Source: Theropithecus gelada
Lineage: Eukaryota; Chordata; Mammalia; Primates; Cercopithecidae
Assembly (NCBI RefSeq): GCF_003255815.1
Contig: NC_037673.1
Location: forward strand, 154,861,639 to 154,925,638
DNA length: 64,000 bases
Direction: 5' to 3'
Below are positions 34,345 to 45,305 of this stretch, one piece after another. Below the pieces are notes generated by a model. The model saw nothing but the letters and a program-made list of their open reading frames with translations. It made no database searches and had not been told where the DNA came from. Numbering within the stretch: position 1 is the first letter of the stretch; every line of letters starts with the position of its first letter. A program made the translations under genes and the position numbers.

Positions 34345-35043
34345 TTAATGGCCCATAATGTAGCCTATTTTGGTGAATGTTCCATGTGAGCTTGAGAAGA
34401 ATATGTATTCTGCTGTTCTTGGATGAAGTATTCTGTAAATGTCAATTAGATCCAGTTGATTGATGGTACTGTTCAGTTTGACTGTACCCTTACAGATTTT
34501 CTCCCTGCTGGATCTGTCAATTACTGAGAGGGGTTTTGGAGTTTCCAACTACAATAGTGGACTCATCTATTTTTCCTGGCAGTTCTATCACTTTTTGCTT
34601 CATATTTTTTTTGATGTTTTGTTGTTAGACACATACATGTTAAGAATTACTGTTTCTCTTTAGAGAATTGACCCTTTTACCATTATGTAATGTCCCTCTT
34701 TATCTCTGATAATTTCCTTTTCTCTGAAGTCTGTTTTGTCTGAAATTAATATAGCAACTCCTGCTTTATTTTGATTAGTGTTTACATGGTATATCTTACT
34801 CCATCCCTTTACTTTTCATCTTTCTGTGTCATTATGTTTAAAGTAAGTTTCTTGTAGACAACATATAATTGAGTCTTGTTTTTTATTTTTTTTAATCCAT
34901 TTTGACAGTCTCTGTCTTTGAATTGGTATATTTAGACCATTAACATTTGAAATACTTATTGATATAGTTGTATTGACATTGGTCCCATTTATAACTATTT
35001 TGTAGTCATTGTCCTTGGTATTTATTTCTTTTTGGTCTTCCAC
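34345..35043 (-). pseudogene. ORF2 endonuclease remnant (L1M)
   Basis: The N-terminal piece (34816-35043) has SISNVNGLN and SIICCLQETYF, so the metal-site N and E of the L1 endonuclease are still present. The C-terminal piece (34345-34548) reads TKIGYIMG in place of SKIDHIL, so both the catalytic D and H are lost. Stops lie between. Confidence 0.85.
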
Positions 35044-35378
35044 TTTTTCTTCTGCCTGCAGTGGCTTTAATTGAACATTTTATAATTTCATTTTCTCTCC
35101 TATCTTAGTTTATCCTTTATACTTGTTTTAAAAACTCTTTCATTGTTTTCCCTAGAGTTTGCAACATGCATAGATCATTAATTTAATTTCACTTATATAT
35201 GGACACTAAACCATAGGCATATTGTGTGTGTGTGTGTGTGTATTTGTGTATCTTTCAAGATTTTCTCTTTATTGTTGATTTTCTACAATTTGAGTATAAT
35301 ATCTTTATGAAGTCTGTCATTATTTTTGGAAAATTCTCCTCCTTATCACCTCACTATTACTTATTACTTTATTACCTA

Positions 35379-35591
35379 TTATTTCTTCTGACCTTTTCTT
35401 GTTATTTTCCTTCTGGTATTCTCATTACAGGTATGTAATCTTTTGTAACTGTTGCCCAGCTCTTGGATATTCTGCTTCTTTTTAAATTTTTTTTCTCTTA
35501 GTTTTTCAGTTTGAGAAGTTTCTGTTGACCTATCTTCAAGTTTACTGATTGTTTCCAGTCTACACATAAGCCCATCAAAGACATTATTCAT
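35379..35591 (-). pseudogene. ORF1 coiled-coil remnant (L1M)
   Basis: A 70-codon frame contains LETISKLEDRSTETSQ and a basic tail, resembling the ORF1 'risleedrs' coiled-coil end. Confidence 0.7.
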
Positions 35592-35653
35592 TTCTATTAT
35601 GGTGGTTTTGATTATTCCCTTAAAAAATTCCCTCTTAAAGTTTCCATCTTTTT

Positions 35654-35944
35654 TTTTTTTTTTTTTTGAGATGGAGTCTCACTCTCCCAGGCTGGAGTGC
35701 GGTGGTGCAATCTCGGCTCACTGCAACCTCCACCTCCCGGGTTCAAGCAATTCTTGTGCCTCAGCCTCTGAGCAGCTGGGATTACAGGTGTGGGCCACCA
35801 TGACCAGCTAATTTTTGTATTTTTAGTAGAGATGGGGTTTCACCATGTTGGCCAGGCTGGTCTTGAACTCCTGACCTCAAGTGATCCACCCACCTCAGCC
35901 TCCCAAAGTTCTGGGATTACAAGCGTGAGCCACCACACCCAGTT
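35654..35944 (-). mobile_element. AluS element, antisense
   Basis: T-run, GAGATGGAGTCTCACTCTCCC (a short deletion removes 'gttgcccagg' bases), two arms, ending CACACCCAGTT. The 16-bp TSD AAGTTTCCATCTTTTT occurs at 35638-35653 and 35945-35960. Confidence 0.96.
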
Positions 35945-37054
35945 AAGTTTCCATCTTTTTGCCTTCATTACCCATCTCTTCTTGCATGTCATCTACTTTT
36001 TCTGTGAGAGTCCTTAGCTTACCAATCAGTTATTTTAAGTTCCCAGTCTGATATTTCCCAAATCTCTGCTGTATGAGTCTGGTTCTGATACTGGGTTTGT
36101 TTCTTCAAGTCGTATTTTTTGCCTTTTAGCATGCCTTTAAATTTTTTTTGAAAATTAGACGTAGTATATTAGGTAAAAGGAGCTGAAGTAAACAACCCTT
36201 TCGTGTGAGATTTTATGTTGATCTGGCTAAGAGTTAGGCTGGGTTTACTGCTTGCAATAGATAAAATTTCCTGTAGTGTCCTTGCTTTTGTCTCCCTGTG
36301 TATCTGAGTTTACTGAGATAATAGAGTCTGAGCTTTGCAGTTCTTTCAGCTATACTCCCTCATTATTACACATGAGCCCTGTTGATGTGATGGTAAGGTT
36401 TGGGTTGTGGGGAAGCATTCTATATACCTATGATTAAGTCTTAGTCTTTTAGTGGACCTATGCCCTTCTTCTGTAACATTCACAAATGCATCTTGGCATT
36501 TTTTTTTTTTTTCTGGTTAGGTGAGTCAGGAAGGCTAGCAGAGGTGTTTCTCACCTCTGAAGTTAGCCAGGCTCCCATAAAATAGTTTCCGTTGAGGATA
36601 GATCTTCACTAATCCGAATACAATGCTCTGGGTGTATTTCAAAATGGTTACTTTTCCCCTCCCTAAACTGACAGATCAGCAGTATTTCCCCTACCCCATC
36701 TTCATCCTGGTAACCTACTGGGGCTCTTGGAGGTAAAACTCATGAAAGTGTGGGGTCCCCCTAAGGCTGAGCACCAGGGATTTTTAATATCTCAAGCTAG
36801 TCCAAGCTCAGGCTCCACCAATTAGTCAATTACCTTTTGAATGTTCCTACCAGGTTCCAGCTATAGCTGCTATCCTAAGTCTGATTCTCTGTATTCTCCT
36901 CTCTCTCCAGTTTTGGGTGACAGTTTAACAATTTGCCCTGTGACCTCAGATCTCTGATGTATCTCAGAAAAGTTGTTTATTTGCAGTTTGTTCAGCTTTC
37001 TTCCTGTTCTGGAGACCAGATGTCTCCTCCTTGTTTATTTATTTATTTTATCTT

Positions 37055-37480
37055 ATTTTTTATAGCCAAATAGTGTTCTATTATATGAGTGTACCATAAT
37101 CTATTTAATCAGTCTCTTATCACAGACAATTAGAATGATTCCATTTTTTGCTATAATAACCCCCAATGAATTCCATTTTTTGCTATTATAAATAATCCCC
37201 AAATATAATGCCCTGTATTTGTGAGCCAGTGTACTGGTAGGATAAATTCCAAGAACTGCAATCACTTGGACAAAAATTAGTTACAATTTTTATGGACATT
37301 GCAAAACTACCCTTCATATGGAATTGTGCTAGTTGGCCCTCTTACTAACAATATATGAGAGGGTATGTTTTCTCAAAGGCTCAGCAAAAGTGTATATTAA
37401 GAAACGTTTTGATTTTTGTGATTGTGTTATGGTAATGGATACTCTCTCATTTTACTTTTAATTTGTAGTTATCTCATGAT
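37055..37480 (-). mobile_element. L1ME-like host element, segment 2 of 3
   Basis: TATAGCCAAATAGTGTTCTATTAT, GTGTACCATAATCTATTTAATC, TTTTTTGCTATTATAAATAAT continue directly from 23768 of the same old element. A 32-bp tandem duplication (37138-37169, 37170-37201) is present. Confidence 0.65.
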
Positions 37481-39003
37481 GTTAGGTTTGTATTCCATTT
37501 TATGTTGCTGCATCAAAATTACCACAAACGTAGAGATGTAAAAAAACAGACATCTATTATCTTTCAGTTTCTGTGGCTCTAGATTCCAGGCATAGCTTAA
37601 ATGAGTTCTCTGTAAGGCTGCAATCAATGTGTCAGTGAGGACTGAATTGTTATCTAGAGACTTGCCTGGAGAAGAGTCCATTTCCAGTGTCACTCAGATT
37701 GTTGGCAGAAATATATTTTTTGTGGTTGTAGGACTGAGGCTCTGGCTTCTTTTTGGCTCTTGGCTATCAGCTGCTGGCCACTTTTGAGGCTGCCCTCAGT
37801 TCCCTACTACATGGGCCTTCCAACAGGCTGTCTTATTTATTCTGCAATGTAGAAAGTCTCTGCAGAAATCGACAGAATGAGAGAAAATATTTGGAAACTA
37901 TACATCTGACAGAGGTCTAATATCCAGAATCTATAGGAAACTTAAATCAAGCAAAAAACAAACAACTCTATTAAAAACTGGGCAAAGGACATGAACAGAC
38001 ACCTTTCAAAAGAAGACATACATGCAGCCAACAAGCATATTAAAAAAAATGCTCAGTATCACTAATCATTAGAGAAATGCAAACCAAAACTACAGTGAGA
38101 CACCATCTCACACTAGTCAGAATGGCTATTAATAAAATGTCAACAAGATAACAGATGCTGGCGCAGTTGTGGAGGAAAGGGAATGCTTATACACTGCTGG
38201 TAGGAATGTAAATTAGTTCAGCCCTTGTGGAAAGCAGTTTGACAATTTCTTAAATAATTCAGAGCAGAATTATCATTCAATGAAGCAATCCCTTTATTGG
38301 GTGTATACCCAAAGGAATACAAAGTGTTTTACCACAAAGACACAGGTATTCGTATGTTCATTGGAGCACTATTCGCAATACCAAAGACATGGAATCAACC
38401 TAAATGCTCATCAATGGTAGACTGAACAAAGAAAATGTGGCACATATACCCCATGGAATACTACACAGCCATTAAAAGAGCAAGATCATGTCCTTTGTAG
38501 CAACATGGATGCAGCTGGAGGCTGTTATCTTAAGTGAACTAACAGAAATAGAAAGCCGAATACCACATGTTCTCACTTGTGTGAGCCTAAACATTAAGTA
38601 CATGTGGATACAAAGAAAGGAATAGGGGACACTGGGGCCTACTTGAGGATGGAAGGGGAGGGTGAGGATCAAAAAACTACCTGTTGGGTCCTATACTGGG
38701 GTGGCAAAATAATATGTACATCAAATTCCTGTGACATGCAATTTACTAAATAACAAACCTGCACATGTACCCCTGAACCTAAAATAAAAGTTAAAAAAAA
38801 AAAAAAGAGAAAATATCTGCAGAGTCTACGAATAAGATGGAGTTTCATGTAGTGTGATGGTATATGGAAGTGACATCCCATCATCTGTGCCATATTCTGT
38901 TAGTTAAAGCAAGTCACAAGTTCCACCCACACTCAAGGGGTGGGAACTTAACAGGAGTATAAACATCAGGAGGTGATCTGCCATTGTCTGTTGGCTGCAG
39001 GTT
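37481..39003 (-). mobile_element. MLT1-like solo LTR, split by an L1
   Basis: Left part 37481-37866 (TGTATTCCATTTTATG..., CAAAATTACCACAAAC, CTGCAATCAATGTGTCAG, ACATGGGCCTTCC). Right part 38824-39003 (AGTGACATCCCATCATC, CCATATTCTGTTAG, CACACTCAAGGGG, CATCAGGAGGTG). The phrase order fits an antisense MLT1-class MaLR LTR with TG...CA ends. Near-identical AGGTT at both borders agrees with a 5-bp TSD. No internal genes. Confidence 0.6.
37867..38807 (+). mobile_element. Primate L1 (L1PB/PA class) 3' end, sense
   Basis: Runs from the late ORF2 phrase TATACATCTGACAGAGGTC through AAATGTGGCACATATACC to ACAAACCTGCACATGTACCCC and an A-tail. The 16-bp TSD AGAAAGTCTCTGCAGA (37851-37866) / AGAAAATATCTGCAGA (38808-38823) shows that it landed inside the LTR. 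It is the only L1 in this tract on the plus strand. Confidence 0.95.
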
Positions 39004-41285
39004 GAACATCTGTTTTGAAAAATCCTTTTATGTTCTTGAGAGCCTTGTTTATTTCCTTTTATGTAAACTCTGTTCATATCACTCTTCCATTTCTATATTG
39101 AGCTATCAGTCTTTATCATATCCATTTCTAGGAGCTCTTTATATATTAAGGCAATAAGCCTATGACTGTAGTTTGAATTTCAATATTTATTCCCAATTTG
39201 ATATTTGTAAAAGTTTGGTTTTTTCCCACACAGAAGGAATTTTTTAAAAGCATATCTAGCAAATTTTACATTTATGACTTCTGAATTTGAGTAGTAGTTA
39301 GAAAGCCCTTCTTTCATCTAGGTTTATAAATGAATTTTCCATGTTTTTTCTAGTACTTAAATGACTTATTGGTTTTTTTAGTTAATTTTAAGTCCATTAG
39401 GAACTTCTCTTGTTGTATGGGGTAAACTATGGTTCCAGCTTTATTTTTTTTTCAAGATTTCTATGCTCAGAGTTATTTAAACTGCATTTATAGAAGAACC
39501 TAGCTTTTCTCCAACTTATTTGAATTGCTTTCTTTATTATTCACTAATTCTCATATGTATTTGGGGACCTTCTATGGAGTTTTTAATACTAATTTATTGG
39601 TCTTTCTGTTTATTCTAGTGGCTGTATTACTCTTTTTTAAAAATATAAAGTGGTTATATTTTAATATAATAAGGGTACACTACTATCATTTTTTCTTTAA
39701 AGAGATCCCCCACCCACACAAATTTATCCTAGCTATTATTTCTCTTTATTTTTTCATAGGATGATAAGAGTGAGAATATCTATTTGCAACTATCCCCACA
39801 AAAAACTTGTATTTTTATTGGGATCATATTACATTTATAAATGAATTTAAGAAGAATAATAATCTTTATGTTGTTGAGTATTTCTACTCACTAATATTAT
39901 AAAAACAGTTTTAATTTATTCTAGCGTTATTTTGTGCCATTCAGTTCTGTTTTAAAGTTTTCTTGTTTGGTGTCCAATATTTGTAATTAATTTCGTCCAA
40001 GTATTTTATCTGTGTTGTGCTTACGTGAATAAGTTCTTTTTTCCATAATGTCTTTTACTTGGTCATTGTTTGTGTTCATATGTTTATACATATAGGCTAT
40101 TGATTTCTGTTACTGGGTCCTGTTACTTTACTCAATTATTTTATTTTATTTTTTTTTGTAGCCATTTTAGTTAATTCTCTTAGGTTTTCCAGGTACATAA
40201 ATGTAATCTGCAAAAAGTGATAGGTTTACTTCGGTTCTAATTTTCATACATTTATTTTCTTTCTCTTTTCTAATTATGTTGCCCCGTATTTCTAATAATA
40301 TGTTAAGGATAGTGTGATGATAGTGCACGTTTGTCTTGATTTTTACTTTAAATCCACGGTGTTGGGGGGCATTTGGGAATGCATGAGGTATATTTTGTTT
40401 CTATAATAATTGGGGAAATTTCCTCCTGGAATTTAGTGGATGAGTGACCCATGAGTCTAATGCCAATAGAACACTTGTTTAGCAAAATGAATGTAGTATT
40501 TTTCCAATGACCATTGGCTCAAAATATAGTTTATTCCTATTTTATTAAATGTTTTTGTGAAGAATGATTGAATTCTGTCAAATGCCTTTTTAGTACTTAT
40601 GGGGATAATTATAATATTTTAATGCTTATATCTCTATTAGTGTGATAGGTCATATTATGATATGATTAATAGATATCATAATATTGAAAATATCTTGTAT
40701 TCTTAGAATAAACCCCACTTGGTCAACTGCATTTTTTAAAATATGATGTTAGATTCTGTAAGTTAATATTTATTTAAAATGCTGGCATCAATACTCACCA
40801 ATGAGATTGGCCTATCATTTTCTTACTTGTTTGGGCGTATGTGCTTGTGTGTCTGTATCTGTAGGTGCACATGCTCAATTTTTGTTAAGCTTTAGTTTCA
40901 TTTTAGATAGAATTGAAATTATTTGCTTTTTAAGATTTGAAAGAATTCCCCCGTGAAATCATCTGGACATGTGGTTTGGGGTGGGATGGAGGTAGTGGTT
41001 ATAGCCAAACAACTTCCTCTATGTCTTATTTGGAAATCATACTGTTTACATTTTTCTATTCTTTCTGAGGACTGTTTTGATAAAATATGTTGTTAAGGAA
41101 CATTATCCACTTCATCAATGCTTTCAAATTTATTGACATTGATTTATGCAAAATTATTTCTTACTTTGAAGTTATTTCTCTTTTATAATTTTTATTTTTA
41201 ATATTTGTGTCCTCTTTTTTCTTCATTAGGTTAGGGAGTTTACCTTTTATTTTATTTTTAAAATAATGATCTTTTCAAAGGTCAA
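39004..41285 (-). mobile_element. L1ME-like host element, segment 3 of 3
   Basis: Resumes with TTGAACATCTGTTTTG and TAGGAGCTCTTTATATATTAAGG. It follows the reverse ORF2 order past AATGAGATTGGCCTATCATTTTC to AATAATGATCTTTTCAAAGG, where the match stops abruptly in mid-ORF2. Confidence 0.7.
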
Positions 41286-42529
41286 AAGAATATTTATACT
41301 CTTCAAGGGAGAAAGAAATGTTAAAAATAAACATGTATCTGATCATTTGGGCAAATTTAAATACAGAAAGTATAAACCAGAAACTAATTAGACTGCTTAC
41401 CAATATGGATGGATGATAACAAGGTGAAAAGAATGAGGGCATGAAAATGGAGCATGAGGATAAGTGGGGAGCAATACTTCTTCAAGTATACATTTTTATA
41501 TAGCTTTAACTCTTAGAACCATGATAATTTTTCACATATTAAAACAATAGTTAAAATCCATCAGGATGGAGGTGGAATCCAAACTAGAATATAAAAATAC
41601 AAATGAACTCTAACTGTATTACAAATAAATAGCTTAATCACACTAAAAGGAATGGAGAAGAAAATTAACTTTGGAAATAGTATTTTGATTGCATACTACA
41701 AGGCTAAAGATAAAACTAATTTTACACAAATTTTGTACTCTAGCTTCTAAATTTGGTTCTTGTGGGGGATATGACAAGCAATTCTGGATCTATTTTGTGT
41801 GTATACTAGAACTGGACTAATAAATATAGATAATGAAAGCACATTTTTCACTTTCAGGGAACAAGTTATAATAAAGAAAGGAGGAAGGAAAAGGGAAAGG
41901 GAAAGCCTTGTGGTTTGTTAGATTAGAATTAGAAATATCAAAATGAACTTATAGTTGTTAATATATACAGACAGATACAGAAATAAATATAGGTGTGTGT
42001 ATGCATAAGTTAGCATACATACATATCTTTTCTGGCTATGTCCAATGAGAGGGGCTATATACTCCAGTAGCACTGAGCACACCTGGCACTCAGTTTATGG
42101 CTTCTATATATCATCCTCCAGCAGCAGGAACCAGAGCTCCTTTAAGAAATATGACAGTGGATTCTAGGGATGTGATAGGAAAAATATAAGATGAGCCTGG
42201 AAAATATTGTGGTTTCAAAAGTAGGGAAGTATTTAAGAAAGGATGAGGACATGTTTGAAAGGACATTGGAAACACCTTGAAGATCCTTCCAATATCCAAA
42301 GCTGAAACAATTTGAACAAAAAAATGAGTAATGACAGATTGCATTACAACCTGTAGAATACAATAAATCATTTGTGAGTCCATACTTTCATAAATATATG
42401 ATTGAATAGATAACAATATTGAATAAATAAGTAAATGGGGGAAAGAGACATATCTTTCTTACAATGGCAGTCTATTGATAAATGTAGAAGGAATGATAGA
42501 AATAGAAAGCACCACTAACCAAAGACTAC
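41286..42529. other. Unassigned 1.24-kb A-rich block within L1 tract
   Basis: Sequence composition flips from T-rich (antisense L1) to A-rich on the plus strand, and no L1, Alu, MIR or LTR phrase is recognised. It includes a purine tract at 41869-41905. The longest frame is 101 codons on the minus strand (42111-42416), without recognisable domain. It could be a decayed retrocopy or an unrecognised old element. Confidence 0.5.
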
Positions 42530-42538
42530 ATGTTTTCT

Positions 42539-43273
42539 TTTCTTTTTTTTTTAAATTATACTTTAAGTTCTAAGGTACATGTGCACAACGTGCAGGTTTG
42601 TTACATATGTTTACATGTGCCTTGTTGGTGTGCTGCACTCATTAACTCATCATTTACATTAGGTATGTCTCCTAATGCTATCCCTCCCCCCACCCCCTCA
42701 CCACAATAGGACCCGGTGTGTGATGCTCCCTTTCCTGTGTCCAAGTGATTTCATTGTTAAATTCCCACCAATGAGTGAGAACATGTGGTATTTGGTTTTC
42801 TGTTCTTGTGATAGTTTGCTGAGAATGATGATTTCCAGCTGCATCTATGTCCCTACAAAGGACACGAACTCATCCTTTTTTATGGCTGCATAATATTCCA
42901 TGGTGTATATGTGCCACATTTTCTTAATCCAGTCTGTCACTGATGGACATTTGGGTTGATTCCAAGTCTTTGCTATTGTGAATAGTGCCTCAATAAACAT
43001 ACGTGTGCATGTGTCTTTATAGCAGCATGACTTATAATCCTTTGGGTATATCCCCAGTAATGGGATGGCTGGGTCAAATGGCATTTCTGGTTCTAGATCC
43101 TTGAGGAATCGCCACACTGTCTTCCACAATGGTTGAACTAGTTTACAGTCCCACCAACAGTGTAAAAGTGTTCCTATTTCTCCATATCCTCTCCAGCATC
43201 TGTTGTTTCCTGATTTTTTAGTGATTGCCATTCTAACTAGTGTGAGATGGTATCTCATTGTGGTTTTGATTTG
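42539..43273 (-). mobile_element. Young primate L1 (L1PA-type) 3' end, antisense
   Basis: Complete 3' UTR (ACTTTAAGTTCTAAGGTACATG, C-rich tract at 42680-42705) and the end of ORF2. 5' truncated at about 735 bp. TSD ATGTTTTCT at 42530-42538 and 43274-43282. Confidence 0.95.
42845..43258 (-). pseudogene. ORF2 C-terminal fragment, open over 137 codons
   Basis: Continuous frame with MRYHLTLVRMAI, CWWDCKLVQPLWKTVWRFL, EMPFDPAIPLLGIYP, IAKTWNQPKC and YTMEYYAAIKKDEF: the L1 ORF2 cysteine-rich and C-terminal segment. It is open because the copy is young; with no endonuclease or RT it is inert. Confidence 0.93.
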
Positions 43274-43282
43274 ATGTTTTCT

Positions 43283-44170
43283 AATTATATTTTTCAGTAT
43301 GTGTTCTGAATCATTGTTTTATTTTCTTTTCCATGGACTCCAATTGTGCAATTGCTGTATCTTATCCTTTCTTCTAGACCTGTCCTTAATTGTGAATCTT
43401 TTTTTTAAACTCATTTTCCCTTTTGTTTGTCTTTCTTACTGCTACCTCCTATTTCTCCTAACTGAAAGACTTACAATGTCCTTTCTCCCATTTGCTCATT
43501 CAATATTGAATGGTTTTCATTTTTCTTATTTACTTTATATTTGTTGCTGAGCTCTGCCAGTTCACTTTCAATCTCCAATCTCACCATTCAGTTCCTGAGA
43601 CTCTGCATCTCTGCTTTGCAGTATTCCTTCAGAGGCATAATTATATTCCTCATGTTTTAAAATTCATAATATGATGTCTGGTCATATTTTCTATCTACTC
43701 TATAGTAACACTTTCCTAGTGAGTGTTTTTTATCTACTGGTGAGTTTTGTTGCTCTTCTCCATATTCTTTCCCATAGTATTTTTGCTTTTTTAAAAAAAT
43801 TATTCATCATTACATTATTTGGATTTCCTTTGGACAGATATTTGCAGGAGGCACACTGTTGGGGTGTGGCAGATGATCAGTGTAGCCTTCTTCTGCCATA
43901 GAGACAGGCTGTTTCCTGCAGAAATGGCCTATTTCTATGACTATCTGCACAGCTCTTTCTTCTCCCAAACTGATCCAGCTCTGCTCACCTAAATTCTCAC
44001 ATGCACTATTGGAGACACCCTTGTTTGCTCTTAGAGTGAGACCCTTACAATTGGATACCATATTTTTGTTGGCACTTTCTTTGAATTTCCACCAAAGGGC
44101 CTTGTCAACATTCCCCATGCATTGCCTCTTCACTTCCTTCCATGTGGCTTCTGATCTCAACTACTTTTTG
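43283..44170 (-). mobile_element. Probable old L1 5' region (L1ME/HAL1-like), antisense
   Basis: T-rich sequence with phrases such as GAGCTCTGCCAGTTCACTTTC and a GC-richer end resembling an ORF1/5' UTR. It may be the 5' part of the L1ME that breaks off at 41285. Support is weak. The 116- and 152-codon frames here are unsupported. Confidence 0.4.
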
Positions 44171-44394
44171 CAGCTACTTTTTGGAGTCTGTAGATATAGC
44201 TTTCTTTCAGTTTCATTAAAAATAGAGTTTGTGGTGAGTTTTTCAATCTCCTTGTTTTTTTTAAAAAAAATTTTTTTTCTTTTTAGGAGAAAAAGAAAAA
44301 CAATGGCTTACGTTGTTTTGTTTACATTAGAATTATTTGCTTTTTTTTTAATCGTAGAACTGTTTCTTGAAGTTAACACAGCAGTTTTTAAATA

Positions 44395-44582
44395 AGTTAT
44401 TAGCTGTACATTACCTTGGGCAAATGGCTAAACCCTTATGAGCTTCAGTTTCTTCATCTTTAAAATGGGGATAGTATTAGTGCCTTCTGCCTAACATGGT
44501 GGTGAAGACTGAATGAGATAACATATGTTAAGTGTTTGACAGGATGTTTGACAAATAATAAGTAATCAATAATTATAGTTTA
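44395..44582 (+). mobile_element. MIR, sense
   Basis: ACCTTGGGCAAATGGCTAAACC, CTTCAGTTTCTTCATCTTTAAAATGGGGAT, GTGAAGACTGAATGAGATAAC are in MIR order. Confidence 0.88.
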
Positions 44583-44796
44583 TGAAACAAACTGTCCAAA
44601 AATACATTTCTATTTGGAATTTGGCATTACTATTTGAGAAGTCTGGGTCTTGGTAGGTTTGACTTAATTTCTCAAGATTTATAGTGTTGAATCCTTAACA
44701 TTTATTTATGCCTATAATGAAAGACAAAAACCAACAAATCATGTGTGGTAGACTTGTCAAATGTAAGACAGCTGATAAGAGACAGCCTGGATGTGG
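44583..44796. other. Short unique sequence
   Basis: Nothing recognised other than the left TSD of the next Alu (44777-44796). Confidence 0.5.
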
Positions 44797-45085
44797 CCAG
44801 TCATGGTGGCTCATGCCTGTAATCCCAGTACTTTGAGAGGTTGAGAGGCCAAGGCGGGTGGATTACTTGAGCTCAGGAGTTCTAGACCATCCTGGGCAAC
44901 ATGGCAAAACCCCATCTCTACCAAAAATACAAAAACTTAGCCAGGCGTGGTGGTGCACACCCATGGTCCGAGCTACTCGGCAGGCTGAGGTGGGAGGATT
45001 GCTTGAGTTCAGGAGGCAGAGGTTGCAGTGAGCTGAGATCGTGCCACTGCACTCAGCCAGGGTGACAGAATGAGATCCCATCAAG
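44797..45085 (+). mobile_element. AluJ/S element, sense, without A-tail
   Basis: GGCCAGTCATGGTGGCTCATGCC, two arms, ending GAATGAGATCCCATC. The approximate TSD is AAGAGACAGCCTGGATGTGG (44777-44796) / AAGAGAGAGCCTGGGTGTGG (45086-45105), 18 of 20 matching. The tail has been lost. An 11-bp GGTTGAGAGGCC-type repeat sits in the left arm. Confidence 0.93.
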
Positions 45086-45146
45086 AAGAGAGAGCCTGGG
45101 TGTGGAAAAAAGCTTTGTTTGGTGGAGGAGACACCCTAATTTAGGG

Positions 45147-45305
45147 CAGTAGTGTTCAACCAAGGAGGGACTCTCCCAAAGAGCTTTTTACAAAAGACAC
45201 ATGCCCTTGCTACGCTCACGATCTACAGAGTTAGAATCAGTGGGTGATGCGGGCATGTGCAGGCTGCAGAAGCTCCCCTGGTGACTTGGATGTGCATCAA
45301 AGGTG
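45147..45305 (-). mobile_element. MER5-type hAT relic
   Basis: AGTGTTCAACCAAGG, AGAGTTAGAATCAGTGGGTG and GAAGCTCCCCTGGTGACTTGGATGTGCATCAA resemble MER5A or a close relative. Orientation is judged from weak matches. Confidence 0.5.

Larger units (their letters stand above)
34134..37045 (-). mobile_element. Mammalian-wide L1 (L1MB-like), 5' half with 5' UTR, antisense
   Basis: Takes up the broken phrase with TTCTGATAAGTTGTATTTTC and continues through the endonuclease, ORF1 and a 5' UTR (TGCAGTTTGTTCAGCTTTC, GGAGACCAGATGTCTCC). With 23769-27633 it forms one near-full-length element. A (GT)n run at 35224-35241 and an Alu at 35654-35944 lie inside it. Confidence 0.88.

Noticed and set aside
43810..44395. 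Overlapping 116- and 152-codon frames
   Set aside because: Opposite strands of likely L1 5' sequence ending at a MIR; no domain.
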